Of a stretch of 50,256 nucleotides of DNA, positions 18,465-27,066 are shown in pieces. This DNA is from an uncultured Verrucomicrobia subdivision 3 bacterium (lineage in GTDB: Bacteria > Verrucomicrobiota > Verrucomicrobiia > Limisphaerales > UBA11358), in the NCBI GenBank assembly GCA_903918885.1, contig CAIXFY010000021.1:1-50256 (forward strand). Reading direction: 5' to 3'. Below the pieces are notes generated by a model. That model ran no database searches and was not told where the DNA came from. It saw only the letters and a list, made by a program, of their open reading frames with translations. Each line of letters opens with the position of its first letter. Positions within the stretch are counted from its first letter, which is position 1. The position numbers and the translations under genes are program-made.

Positions 18465-19832
18465 TCACTTGGTCTGGGGCGTGGCGTTGATTATTTTCTC
18501 GAGTTCATCCAGCCGTTTTTCCAAGGCTTTAATTTCCGTATCCTTGGCATTCAGCTTTTCATTCAATCCTTGAATGGCCGCCAGTGCCACGCCGTCTTCA
18601 TCCACGGTGGCGATGTGCCGGTCATCCGTGCCGACGTTGAAGGCCGCGTAAAAATCCTGCGCCATCGGCCCGATGTGGCGGGTGGCGGCGTCCTGTTTGA
18701 AATTCCAACTGGTGATGGGCAGGTTCACCACCCGGTCAAGCACGTCGGTGGGATTCACCGGCTGGAATTGCTCCTTCAAGTTCCGGTCGCTGGATGGGTT
18801 GAGAGACGTGCAGAATATCGAACAATTAAAATTCATACCCTGGCTGAAGGCCGACATGACGCGATTGCCGAAATCATTCGGCAGAGTGACGCCGGTGTTT
18901 CCACTGACGGTAGCGCCGTCCAGCACGATGCCGGCCGTGGTGGTGCTGATGTTTCGGTTGCGGTCGGAGCCGGGCAGGATGATGCCATTTGTGCTGAGGC
19001 TGATGCCATTGACATTGATGCCTTGGCTGTTGGCGCCAATGACAACATTGCCACCGGGCACGGGCAAAGTGATGTTGCCCAGCGAGGTGATGCTCACATT
19101 TCCGTCAAAAGTGAAGTCGCCATTGGTGCTCACGCTGATGTTGGCACCGGACTGGGCGGGAAACCGGAGGACGTTTCCGTTCAGCGTCAGGTTGTTGACG
19201 GTCAAGTCGGCATTGCTGTTGCCGGTGTTCATGGTGACGCCGCCGTTACCGTCGGTGCTGATTGAGGCGTCATTGCCTATGGCAAATCCGTTGGCCTGTA
19301 AATTGCCGTTCACCAGCACACCATTCGGCGAGAGTCCCAGCACGAGCGTGTTGCTGGCATAGATGCCGAAGACGTTGTTGTAACTTTGATAATTGCCGAC
19401 TGCCGCGTTCCAGGAACTGTTGGTAAGCTGGCCGGCGATCCCGGCGGTGTTCGCATACAACGCATACGGCACCGGCAACACCGCCACCCGCGGCGACAAG
19501 GTTTCGAGACCATTAGTAAAACCGACCTGAATATCCAGCCAGCGGGCGCTGCCATTAAAGGCACTTGCGCCAAAAACCAAGTTCACGGAGAAAAGCCCGT
19601 TAGCCAGCGTCGGACTGTTGGTGATGGACACGCCAATCTGATTACCGCCGCTGACGCCATCGTAGAGTTTGAACACCATCGTGTAAGCGCCGTTGGCATT
19701 CGTGCCCGTGTCGTGCAACTGGCCTTGATAGGTAAACGCCGTCGTGCCTTGCGCCAACGCGGTGGACGGCCCGGCGTTAAAACTTAAAATCAGCGCCAGC
19801 GCGAGCAGAAAACGGGTGGAAATTTTTTTCAT
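18465..19832 (-). CDS. secreted surface/fiber protein with peptidase S74 chaperone domain
   Basis: 455 aa. A signal peptide (about residues 1-27, ending STALA) is followed by a conserved N-terminal domain (FTYQGQLHDTGTNANGAYTM, VLPVPYALYANTAG) common in verrucomicrobial and planctomycete secreted proteins. Next is a repetitive Asn/Gly-rich stretch (about 140-340) with NGNV/NGVS-like units that suggests a beta-helix. The C-terminal S74 intramolecular chaperone domain (SDRNLKEQFQPVNPTDVLDR, HIGPMAQDFYAAF, VDEDGVALAAIQGLNEKL) ends in a coiled coil. S74 domains trimerise fibers and cleave themselves off. The target is unknown. The downstream gene overlaps the stop. Confidence 0.85.
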   Translation of the reverse strand: MKKISTRFLLALALILSFNAGPSTALAQGTTAFTYQGQLHDTGTNANGAYTMVFKLYDGVSGGNQIGVSITNSPTLANGLFSVNLVFGASAFNGSARWLDIQVGFTNGLETLSPRVAVLPVPYALYANTAGIAGQLTNSSWNAAVGNYQSYNNVFGIYASNTLVLGLSPNGVLVNGNLQANGFAIGNDASISTDGNGGVTMNTGNSNADLTVNNLTLNGNVLRFPAQSGANISVSTNGDFTFDGNVSITSLGNITLPVPGGNVVIGANSQGINVNGISLSTNGIILPGSDRNRNISTTTAGIVLDGATVSGNTGVTLPNDFGNRVMSAFSQGMNFNCSIFCTSLNPSSDRNLKEQFQPVNPTDVLDRVVNLPITSWNFKQDAATRHIGPMAQDFYAAFNVGTDDRHIATVDEDGVALAAIQGLNEKLNAKDTEIKALEKRLDELEKIINATPQTK

Positions 19833-19898
19833 GGAATTGATTCCTTAAAACTTATTAAACAACCCTGAAAACCTAGCCGCCGTTGAAGATAATACAAC

Positions 19899-20486
19899 TT
19901 AAAAGTTGCTGTTCCGCCGCCAGTGAAACATCCGTTCGAAATTGGTGCGGTTCGGATACGAGCGCGGCGTCCATTCGGCGAGCAATTCAAAATGCGGCGA
20001 AAAGCGTTCCCAAATTTCTTCGCGCCCGACGCCGAACGGCGGGCCGTCCGTATCGGGGATGAAATAATTCACCGCGAGATAATTTCCACCCGGCTTGAGC
20101 CAGCGCAACAAAGCGCGGACATAGTCGGCGCGCTCGGCCGGCTGAATCGCGCAGAAAAGCGTGTGTTCAAAAAGCCAGTCGAAAAGTTGCGGCGGCTCGT
20201 CGCGGAGGAAATCAGCGAGCTGGAATTTTGCCGTCAGTCCGGCGGCCACGGTTTTTTCCCCCGACAACCGGATCGCGCTCGGCGCAAGGTCGAAACCAAA
20301 CGCGTCGAAGCCGGCCTTGGCAAATTCACGGACATCGTGGCCGGTGCCGCAGCCGGGAACGCAAACGCTGCCGCGCTTCAATTCGGGATGTTGCGCCAAG
20401 AAGTCCACCAAACCCGGCGACGGCGCGCCCTTTTCCCATTGCGTGTCGCCGGTCTGATAGCGGTTTTCCCAATAGTCGCGCGACAT
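19899..20486 (-). CDS. SAM-dependent methyltransferase of the TPMT family
   Basis: 195 aa. The start YWENRYQTGDTQWEKGAPSP, SAM-binding motif VPGCGTGHDVREFAKAG, acidic loop FGFDLAPSAI and DWLFEHTLFCAI match the thiopurine methyltransferase-like family. Bacterial members methylate small thiol, selenium or tellurium compounds; the substrate here is unknown. It begins 3 nt after the lolD stop and so is last in the ilvE-lolC-lolD unit. Confidence 0.85.
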   Translation of the reverse strand: MSRDYWENRYQTGDTQWEKGAPSPGLVDFLAQHPELKRGSVCVPGCGTGHDVREFAKAGFDAFGFDLAPSAIRLSGEKTVAAGLTAKFQLADFLRDEPPQLFDWLFEHTLFCAIQPAERADYVRALLRWLKPGGNYLAVNYFIPDTDGPPFGVGREEIWERFSPHFELLAEWTPRSYPNRTNFERMFHWRRNSNF

Positions 20487-20489
20487 AAG

Positions 20490-21164
20490 TCAGGCGATGA
20501 CGCCGTCCACCAGTTCGATGACGCGCGGCGCGAGGGCGGCGACCTTGGCGTCGTGCGTGGCGATGACCAGCGTCATGTTTTTTTCCGCGCGCAGGCTCTT
20601 GAGCAGTTCCATGATTTCGCCGCCGGTGTGCGAATCCAAATTTCCCGTTGGCTCGTCGGCGAGCAATAAAATCGGTTCGTTAATGAGCGCGCGGGCGATG
20701 GCCACGCGCTGCTGTTCGCCGCCGGAAAGTTCGGACGGCTTGTGATCCGCGCGTTCCGCGAGGCCGACGCGGGCGAGCAATTCCTGCGCGCGCTTGGCGA
20801 CTTCGGCCGCAGACAGGCGGGCGATGCGGCCGGGCAGACAGACATTTTCGAGCGCGGTCAGTTCCGGCAACAGATGATACGCCTGAAAGACAAACCCGAC
20901 GCGGCGATTGCGAAATTCCGTCAGCTTGCGCTCGGAGAATTCCGACAGTTTTTCCCCGGCAAAAAAGATTTCGCCCGCGTTCGGCGTGTCGAGTCCGCCG
21001 ATCAGATGTAGCAGCGTGCTTTTGCCCGCGCCCGATGCCCCGCGCAACGCGAGGAAATCGCCGCACGAAATTTCCACATCCACGCCGCGCAGGACTTCCA
21101 ACGAGCGCTTGCCGATGGCGTAGGTTTTTTTGAGGCCGCGCGCAGACAGCAGGATTTCACTCAT
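20490..21164 (-). CDS. lolD: LolD-like ABC transporter ATP-binding protein
   Basis: The ATPase that powers lipoprotein release from the inner membrane. In 224 aa it has Walker A GASGAGKSTLLHLIGGLD, the Q-loop VFQAYHLLPELTALENV (typical of LolD/MacB-type), signature LSGGEQQRVAIARAL, Walker B LLLADEPTGNLD and the switch His in IATHD. It overlaps the permease gene by 8 nt, which supports the LolCDE assignment over other exporters. Confidence 0.88.
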   Translation of the reverse strand: MSEILLSARGLKKTYAIGKRSLEVLRGVDVEISCGDFLALRGASGAGKSTLLHLIGGLDTPNAGEIFFAGEKLSEFSERKLTEFRNRRVGFVFQAYHLLPELTALENVCLPGRIARLSAAEVAKRAQELLARVGLAERADHKPSELSGGEQQRVAIARALINEPILLLADEPTGNLDSHTGGEIMELLKSLRAEKNMTLVIATHDAKVAALAPRVIELVDGVIA

Positions 21165-22431
21165 AGCGCAATGCCTCCACGGGTTTCAGCCGCCCGGCGC
21201 GGATGGCGGGCAGCACGCCGCCGAGCAGGCAGATGATGAATGAGCTGATGCAGATGATCGCGACATCGCCGGGCTTGATGATGGCCGGCAAACCGCTGAA
21301 GCCGTAAACGGATTGCGGAAACAGTTCAAAGCCGGTCAGGCGGTTCATGAAATGCAAAAACGGATTCCGATAAATCAGCGCCAACATTCCCAGCGCCAAA
21401 CCGGACGCGACGCCGATGACGCCGATGACCGCGCTCTGGAAAATGAAGATGCCGGAAATTTGCAGCCGCGTGGCGCCGAGCGATTTCAGCATTCCGATCT
21501 CGCGCGTCTTCTGGATGACGAAGGTGATTTGCGCGCTCAAGATACACAGCGCGGCGACAAGCACGATGAAGAACAGCAGGTAAAACATCACGTTTTTTTC
21601 CACGATGAGCGCGTTGAGGATGCCGGAGTTTTGCTCCATCCAGGTCGAGACGTAAAATTCTCCGCCGAGGGCAGCCGACAATTCCGACTTCACCGCCGCC
21701 GCCTGATACGGATCTTTGAGCATGGCGAACAGGCCGTGGACCGAGTCGTTCAAGTCATACAAATCCTGCGCGTTTTCGAGCGAGACGACGACCACGCGGG
21801 CGTCGTATTCGTAATAGCCGCTGGAGAAAACGCCCTTGATTTCATAGTCGTCCGGCAAAATCGCCTCATCCCGCTTGGCATCGTGCGCGGCCTTCATCCT
21901 CTTGATTTCACGAGCGGAATAAATCGAGAGATGGTCGCCGACGGCCAAATGCAAATTCTCCGCGAAGTCGCTGCCGACGAGGATGCCGCGACCGCTCAAA
22001 TCGAATTTCCCGTCCACGACGTAGCCCGGCAACCGGCTGACCTTGCCTTCCGTCGCCGGATCCACGCCGCGCAGCATCGGCGCGTCCTGCAACGCGGGAC
22101 GGTTCGTGTCGCCCTGCGTCTCGATGAGCACCGGACCGAAGACGAACGGCGAGACGCCGCGCACGTTTGGATTTTGCGCGATGGCGTTGGCCACGCGTTC
22201 GTAATCCTTCATCGTCTGGCCGGAACGCGAGACGGTGAGGTGCGCGTTGAAGCCGAGAATCTTGTCGCGCAAATCGTGGTCGAAGCCGCTCATCACGCTG
22301 ATGACGATGATTAGCACGGCCACGCCGAGCGCGACGCCGAGGATGGAAATCAGCGTGATGACCGAAACAAACGTCCGCTTGGGCCGCAGATAACGCAGCG
22401 CGAGGAAAAGTTCAAACGGCAGTCGAGACAT
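21157..22431 (-). CDS. LolC/LolE-like lipoprotein-releasing permease
   Basis: 424-aa membrane subunit of the lipoprotein exporter. It has the N-terminal PFELFLALRYLRPKRTFVSVITLISILGV start region (first helix), a large periplasmic domain (about 50-270), and three C-terminal helices with KTREIGMLKSLGAT and the end VLPAIRAGRLKPVEALRYE. A single permease gene is present, so the exporter is probably a LolF-type homodimer. This is inference from gene number. Confidence 0.88.
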   Translation of the reverse strand: MSRLPFELFLALRYLRPKRTFVSVITLISILGVALGVAVLIIVISVMSGFDHDLRDKILGFNAHLTVSRSGQTMKDYERVANAIAQNPNVRGVSPFVFGPVLIETQGDTNRPALQDAPMLRGVDPATEGKVSRLPGYVVDGKFDLSGRGILVGSDFAENLHLAVGDHLSIYSAREIKRMKAAHDAKRDEAILPDDYEIKGVFSSGYYEYDARVVVVSLENAQDLYDLNDSVHGLFAMLKDPYQAAAVKSELSAALGGEFYVSTWMEQNSGILNALIVEKNVMFYLLFFIVLVAALCILSAQITFVIQKTREIGMLKSLGATRLQISGIFIFQSAVIGVIGVASGLALGMLALIYRNPFLHFMNRLTGFELFPQSVYGFSGLPAIIKPGDVAIICISSFIICLLGGVLPAIRAGRLKPVEALRYE

Positions 22432-22439
22432 CGCCGTGA

Positions 22440-23309
22440 TTAGTAAATCGGCTCGCCGGAAACTTTGGTCAAGGCGTGATACTCAGCGACCAGTTTTTTG
22501 GTGAGCGCGCCGGGCTTGCCCGTGCCGATGACACGGCCGTCAATCTTGATGACGGGCATGATTTCCGCGCCGGTGCCGGTGAGGAAACATTCGTCCGCAT
22601 TGAACAAATCGTAGCGAGTCAGGTTCGTTTCGGAAACCTTGATGCCGGACTGTTCGGCGAGTTCCATCACCGTGCCGCGCGTGATGCCGTAAAGCGCACC
22701 GGCATAATTCGGCGGCGTGTGCAACACGCCAGACTTGATGATGAAGAGATTGTCCGCCGTGCATTCAGACAGAAAACCTTCGGCGTTCAACATCACGGCT
22801 TCTTCCACGCCGGCGTTGTTCGCCTCGATCTTCGCGAGAATGTTGTTCAGGTAATTCAGCGACTTGATGGCGGGATTCACCGCGCTGTGCAAATTGCGCA
22901 CCGTCGGCACGGTCACGATGTCCATGCCGCGCGCGTAAAGTTCCGGCGGATAAACCTGAATTTTTCCCGCGATGATGATCACGGAAGGTTTCTTACAACT
23001 GCGCGGATTCAAGCCGAGCGTGCCGACGCCGCGCGTGACAATGAGCCGGACGTAGCAGTCGCGCAATTTGTTCGCGCGGATGGTTTCGACGGTGGCCTTC
23101 ATCATCTGCGCGGGCGTCATCGGGATTTCCAGCAGGATTGCCTTGGCGGAATAATAAAGCCGGTCAATGTGTTCCTTCAATTTGAACACACGGCCGTTGT
23201 AAGCGCGAATGCCCTCAAACACGCCGTCGCCGTAAAGCAAACCGTGGTCAAACACGGAGATTTTCGCGTCGCGTTCGCCGCAGAATTTGCCGTCAATAAA
23301 GATTTTCAT
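22440..23309 (-). CDS. ilvE: branched-chain amino acid aminotransferase (class IV PLP enzyme)
   Basis: Transfers the amino group between glutamate and the keto acids of Leu, Ile and Val. The 289 aa show MKIFIDGKF, DHGLLYGDGVFEGIRAYNG, the PLP lysine in AIKSLNYLNNILA, the cofactor segment GFLSECTADNLFII and the phosphate-binding FLTGTGAEIMPV. D-amino acid aminotransferase and ADC lyase share this fold, but the GVFEGIRAYNG start and overall length favour IlvE. First gene of the unit, with lolC 8 nt downstream. Confidence 0.9.
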   Translation of the reverse strand: MKIFIDGKFCGERDAKISVFDHGLLYGDGVFEGIRAYNGRVFKLKEHIDRLYYSAKAILLEIPMTPAQMMKATVETIRANKLRDCYVRLIVTRGVGTLGLNPRSCKKPSVIIIAGKIQVYPPELYARGMDIVTVPTVRNLHSAVNPAIKSLNYLNNILAKIEANNAGVEEAVMLNAEGFLSECTADNLFIIKSGVLHTPPNYAGALYGITRGTVMELAEQSGIKVSETNLTRYDLFNADECFLTGTGAEIMPVIKIDGRVIGTGKPGALTKKLVAEYHALTKVSGEPIY

Positions 23310-23407
23310 GCAAAGGCGGTGAAGTTAAGTCATAAAAACAACCGAAGCAAACTTGAATTTCCGCGTGACAAGCGCCGCGCGGCTGGCATAATGCGCGGCT
23401 CTTTCGC

Positions 23408-23482
23408 GACCCTATGGTCTAGCGGTTAGGACACCTCCCTTTCACGGAGGTAGCCCGGGTTCGATTCCCGGTAGGGTCGCCA
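23408..23482 (+). tRNA. tRNA-Glu (anticodon TTC)
   Basis: A full cloverleaf is visible: acceptor gaccctA paired with Tagggtc, anticodon stem cctcc/ggagg with loop ctttcac giving anticodon TTC at 23441-23443, T-stem ccggg/cccgg with loop ttcgatt, discriminator G and an encoded CCA. It stands alone on the plus strand. Confidence 0.96.
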
Positions 23483-23489
23483 TTAATCC

Positions 23490-23624
23490 TCAGTGTTCGG
23501 CGCGCATGGCCTTTACGCCGGCGATTACTTCTTCGGGATTCTGGATTAGGGGCGGTTGTTCTTCAAAACGGATGCGGCGAGCGCGGCGAATTACCTGGCG
23601 CGTGTGGTCAAAATTTTTTTGAAC
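23490..23624 (-). pseudogene. possible C-terminal remnant of an unknown gene
   Basis: The minus strand is open from just after a TAG to a TGA at 23490. It reads FDHTRQVIRRARRIRFEEQ and PPLIQNPEEVIAGVKAMRAE, which looks protein-like, but there is no usable start codon in frame. It may be a gene fragment or chance; I do not recognise it. Confidence 0.25.
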
Positions 23625-23654
23625 CTATTTCCAACGGCGAACGTCTGATAGGAA

Positions 23655-24242
23655 ATGTTGAAGAAAGCCGACTTCTTGACCCGCTCACGGGTTTCGCTGG
23701 TCAGCCTACTTATCCAAACCGGCGTCGGCTATGCCGATTACGCCACGGGAGACGAGCTGCATTTGGATGTTTTTTACTTCATTCCCATCAGCATCACCGC
23801 GTGGTATCTGCGGCGCGGCGACATTTTGATTTCGGCTATTATCGGAGCGCTGACTTGGGGTTATGCAGACATTCGGGGCGGGCATCATTATTCCAACATG
23901 GCTTATTGGTATTGGAACATTTCGGTCAGTTTTGGCTCGCTACTTATTTTGGGGCTGGCGGTGAAGGCTCTGCGCGAAAACCTAAAGAAAAAAGATCAGG
24001 CGCTGACAAACTTGCAAAAATCCACAGAGGAAGTTCAAAAGCTACAAAACCAGCTTCAAGTGATTTGCGCGTGGACAAAACGCATCCGGGTGGAAGGCGA
24101 ATGGATGACCATCGAAGAATTTTTGCAAAAGCATCTCCACCTCAAGCTTTCCCATGGAATATCGCCCGAGTCCGTTAGTCAGCTCATCGGGGAAGATCAC
24201 GAGAAATCAGAGTCTGGAAAAACTGAAACGCCGCAGAAATAG
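23655..24242 (+). CDS. membrane protein with degenerate ICAW..SHGI C-terminal module
   Basis: 195 aa. About three membrane helices occupy residues 14-105 (FYFIPISITAWYLRRGDI, SVSFGSLLILGLAV), followed by a coiled coil (about 108-135). The C-terminal segment LQVICAWTKRIRVEGEWMTI and SHGISPESVSQL resembles the ICAWCK...GYW...SHGICPEC motif that ends many sensor and regulator proteins. Three of the four usual cysteines are replaced here (T, S, S). So this is probably a sensor-like membrane anchor whose metal or redox site is lost. No kinase or cyclase domain is attached. Confidence 0.6.
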   Translation: MLKKADFLTRSRVSLVSLLIQTGVGYADYATGDELHLDVFYFIPISITAWYLRRGDILISAIIGALTWGYADIRGGHHYSNMAYWYWNISVSFGSLLILGLAVKALRENLKKKDQALTNLQKSTEEVQKLQNQLQVICAWTKRIRVEGEWMTIEEFLQKHLHLKLSHGISPESVSQLIGEDHEKSESGKTETPQK

Positions 24243-24309
24243 CGCTGCGCACTTGTTGCAAAATTGTTTCTTTGCGTGAACAAATAAGACGATAGTTTAT
24301 TAGCAATTT

Positions 24310-25263
24310 ATGAACCAAACCCGCCGCCAGTTCGTCCGGACACTGTTCGTCGCCACGCAAGCAGCCGCGCTCACGCCGGCTTTCGCGCAAAGACTGTTCG
24401 CCGCCGACGCGAAAAGTAGCGCGTTGAATTTTCTCCTGCTGGGCGACTGGGGTCGCAACGGCGAGAAAGACCAGATGGCCGTCGCCACGCAGATGGGCCT
24501 GACTGGCGAGAAGCTAAATGCAAAGTTTGTCATCTCGGTCGGCGATAATTTTTACGAGGACGGTGTCAGTTCGGCGGCGGATCCGCAGTGGCAAAGTTCG
24601 TTTGAAAAAGTTTACACCGCGCCGTCGTTGCAAGTGCCATGGCAGGTCATCCTCGGCAATCACGATTATCACGGCAACTGCGACGCGCAGATTGAGTATT
24701 CCAAAACGAGCCAGCGCTGGAACATGCCAGCCCGATATTTTGTGCGCTCCGAGAAAATTGACGCAGCGACCACAGCAGATTTTTTCTACATTGATACCAC
24801 ACCGATGGCTGAACTGGACGCAGGCGAGGCGAAGTATCACGGCCATGTGAAGACGCAGGATTTAACGAAGCAGAAGGCGTGGCTGGAATCCGCATTGGCG
24901 GTGAGCACCGCGCCGTGGAAGATTGTCGTCGGGCATCATCCGGTCTATTCCGGCGGTGAACACGGCGACACGCCTTACATCGTCCAACACATTTTGCCGC
25001 TGATGCAAAAATACGGCGTGCAGGCGTATTTCAACGGTCATGACCACGACCTGCAACATTTGCAGGCGGGCAAGGTGAATCTCTTCTGCACCGGCGGCGG
25101 CTCCAAACCACGCAAACAGATTAACACGACACCGCACACAAAGTTCGGCCTCGGATCTTCCGGCTTTATCGCGGCGGCGCTGGCAGCGGACACGCTGGAT
25201 GTGCAGATGATTGATGATAAGGGCAAGCTGCTTTACACGGCTTCCGTTCCGCGCCATGCCTGA
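24310..25263 (+). CDS. secreted metallophosphoesterase, purple acid phosphatase-like
   Basis: 317 aa, exported; the N-terminus NQTRRQFVRTLFVATQAAA resembles a Tat signal. The five metal-binding blocks of the calcineurin fold are all present: GDWG, GDNFYEDG, GNHDYHGN, GHHPVYSGGEHGD and NGHDHDLQHL. GDNFYEDG and the HPVYSGGEHGD loop match the small ACP5/tartrate-resistant type, so it probably hydrolyses phosphomonoesters in the periplasm. It is followed by a bidirectional terminator. Confidence 0.85.
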   Translation: MNQTRRQFVRTLFVATQAAALTPAFAQRLFAADAKSSALNFLLLGDWGRNGEKDQMAVATQMGLTGEKLNAKFVISVGDNFYEDGVSSAADPQWQSSFEKVYTAPSLQVPWQVILGNHDYHGNCDAQIEYSKTSQRWNMPARYFVRSEKIDAATTADFFYIDTTPMAELDAGEAKYHGHVKTQDLTKQKAWLESALAVSTAPWKIVVGHHPVYSGGEHGDTPYIVQHILPLMQKYGVQAYFNGHDHDLQHLQAGKVNLFCTGGGSKPRKQINTTPHTKFGLGSSGFIAAALAADTLDVQMIDDKGKLLYTASVPRHA

Positions 25264-25276
25264 ATGGAAAATAAAA

Positions 25277-25298
25277 AAGGCCGTCCGGAGACGGCCTT
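25277..25298. terminator. bidirectional intrinsic terminator
   Basis: A perfect 9-bp stem AAGGCCGTC/GACGGCCTT with loop CGGA has an A-run on its left and TTTTTT a few bases to its right. It lies between the convergent phosphatase gene (plus) and the small basic protein gene (minus) and can serve both. Confidence 0.85.
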
Positions 25299-25315
25299 CT
25301 TGAATTTTTTGCAGC

Positions 25316-25426
25316 TTAAGCCTTCTTTGCCGCCTTCTTTTTCTTGGCGTTGATGATGACTTTTTTGCGTTTGATGTAGGCCTTGCGGCGTTTTTTATGT
25401 TCGGATTTATTGTGTTGTTGTCCCAT
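25316..25426 (-). CDS. 36-residue highly basic protein
   Basis: Starts MGQQHNKSEHKKRRKAYIKR and ends KKKKAAKKA. More than half of its residues are Lys, Arg or His, and there are no acidic residues after position 9. The composition suggests binding to RNA or DNA, or a small ribosome-associated protein; I do not recognise a named family. The ATG at 25426 and TAA at 25316-25318 are clear, and a terminator follows at 25277. Divergent from the lipoprotein gene at 25472. Confidence 0.7.
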   Translation of the reverse strand: MGQQHNKSEHKKRRKAYIKRKKVIINAKKKKAAKKA

Positions 25427-25471
25427 ATGATTCTATACTTTGTTCGCTGTTGGCGATTTTGTGTGTGAACT

Positions 25472-25999
25472 ATGAATTTTTACGCGATGCGATTCAATCT
25501 TTATTTGCTGCCGCTGCTCGCAGTAACTCTGCTGCTGGGTTGCAAAACCAACAAGAAAGACGAACACCTTGCCTCATTACGAATCCATCTTGAAAACCGT
25601 GCACAGGTGGTCGGATCGGGTCAGACGATTTCCGTGCTGCGTTCGCAACCGGTGCTGGTGACCATCAACAGCGACCCGGTGTTGACAGAGGCAAACATCA
25701 TCGGCGCCACCGTGTTGGCAACTCCCGGTGGTTACGCGTTGCAGGTGCAGTTCGACGAAACCGGCACATGGACGCTGGAACAATATTCGGCAGCGAACAT
25801 CGGAAAACATTTTGCCATCTTTGGCCAGTGGAGCGAGCAGGCCACCAACAGCCGCTGGCTGGGCGCGCCGGTCATTTCGCACCGCGTCGCCAACGGCGTG
25901 CTGGCGTTCACACCGGACGCGTCTCAGGAAGAAGCCATCAAACTCGTCATCGGCCTGAATAACATGGCCCGGAAAATTGCCAAGGGTAAAATGAAATGA
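25472..25999 (+). CDS. lipoprotein with SecD P1-like domain
   Basis: 175 aa. A lipoprotein signal ends in LLLGC, so it should be anchored to a membrane. The mature part (VLATPGGYALQVQFDETGTW, HFAIFGQWSE, WLGAPVISHRVANGVLAFTP) resembles the periplasmic P1 head domain of the protein-export subunit SecD, here as a free-standing lipoprotein. A role in secretion is inference. ATG 25487 (MRFNLYLL) is an alternative start. The stop overlaps the M23 peptidase start. Confidence 0.65.
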   Translation: MNFYAMRFNLYLLPLLAVTLLLGCKTNKKDEHLASLRIHLENRAQVVGSGQTISVLRSQPVLVTINSDPVLTEANIIGATVLATPGGYALQVQFDETGTWTLEQYSAANIGKHFAIFGQWSEQATNSRWLGAPVISHRVANGVLAFTPDASQEEAIKLVIGLNNMARKIAKGKMK

Positions 26000-27012
26000 A
26001 GTTCCCGCTGTTCCGCCGGTTCGCACTGGCGTCCTTTTTCTTCACCGCCGGAAAGCTAGTTGCGCAATCACCGTTCCTGTTTCCCACCGCCAATCACGCG
26101 CTTTACGAGGTCGGCGGCGAACTGAAATTTCTCGCGCCCACTTCACCCGACCGTTCGTGGACCACCGGCAGTTTCGGCTGCGTGCGCACGGACGGCTGGC
26201 AGATGCACGAGGGGCTGGACATTCGCAGTTTGCAGCACGACAAGCGAGGCGAGCCAACCGACCCCGTGATGGCAACCGCCAACGGCACTGTGGCGTATGT
26301 CAATACCAAGGCTGGCCTTTCGAACTACGGCAAATACGTCGTCATCCGGCACATCATCGAAGGTGTGGAAATTTACTCGCTCTACGCGCATTTGAGCGAC
26401 GTGAGCACGGCGGTCGGAAAAAATGTCCACGGCGGCGAAACCATCGCCACGATGGGCCGCACCTCAAACACCAGCGAGCGCATCGGCAAGGAACGTGCGC
26501 ATGTCCATTTCGAGTTGAACCTGTTGGAGAACGACAATTTTTCAGCTTGGTTCAAAAAAAATCTGCCCGGCGAGCGCAACGACCACGGCTTATGGAACGG
26601 ACAGAATCTCGACGGCCTCGACCCCCGTGAAATTTTTCTAGCTGAACATAATCCCACAAAAAAATTGAGCCTTCTGACTTTTCTCCGCAGCCAGACAGAA
26701 CTTTGTCGCGTGCTCGTGCGAGCGACGAATTTTTCCTACCTCAAACGCTACGCGCCACTCGTCCTGAAAAACCCCAAGGCGGAAAAGGAAGGCGTTGCCG
26801 GTTACGAAATCGCGCTGAACTACAATGCCGTGCCGTTCGCGCTCATGCCGCGCGCCGCGTCGGAAATCAAGGGCGCGGGCAAAATCCAACTGTTCTCCGT
26901 CAACGAAGCGGAATACCACGCGAACCCGTGCCGCCGGCTGGTCATCCAGCACGGCAGCCGCTGGCAATTGACTGAAAAAGGCCTGCGCGAAATTGAACTG
27001 CTGGTCTATTGA
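25996..27012 (+). CDS. secreted M23-family metallopeptidase
   Basis: 338 aa, signal peptide about 1-22. The zinc site typical of LytM-type peptidoglycan endopeptidases is complete: H71 and D75 in MHEGLDI, and H169 and H171 in AHVHFEL. GKYVVIRH and IYSLYAHLSD are standard core strands. The C-terminal 150 residues have no domain I recognise. It overlaps the upstream lipoprotein gene by 4 nt, so the two probably work together at the cell wall. Confidence 0.88.
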   Translation: MKFPLFRRFALASFFFTAGKLVAQSPFLFPTANHALYEVGGELKFLAPTSPDRSWTTGSFGCVRTDGWQMHEGLDIRSLQHDKRGEPTDPVMATANGTVAYVNTKAGLSNYGKYVVIRHIIEGVEIYSLYAHLSDVSTAVGKNVHGGETIATMGRTSNTSERIGKERAHVHFELNLLENDNFSAWFKKNLPGERNDHGLWNGQNLDGLDPREIFLAEHNPTKKLSLLTFLRSQTELCRVLVRATNFSYLKRYAPLVLKNPKAEKEGVAGYEIALNYNAVPFALMPRAASEIKGAGKIQLFSVNEAEYHANPCRRLVIQHGSRWQLTEKGLREIELLVY

Positions 27013-27066
27013 GGCCGCAGTTTTCGGTTGCGCTGGTCGCCAACGGGAATAACTTTGAATTTGACG

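Noticed and set aside
23408-23654. Integration site at tRNA-Glu
   Set aside because: No repeat of the tRNA 3' end and no integrase are seen downstream.
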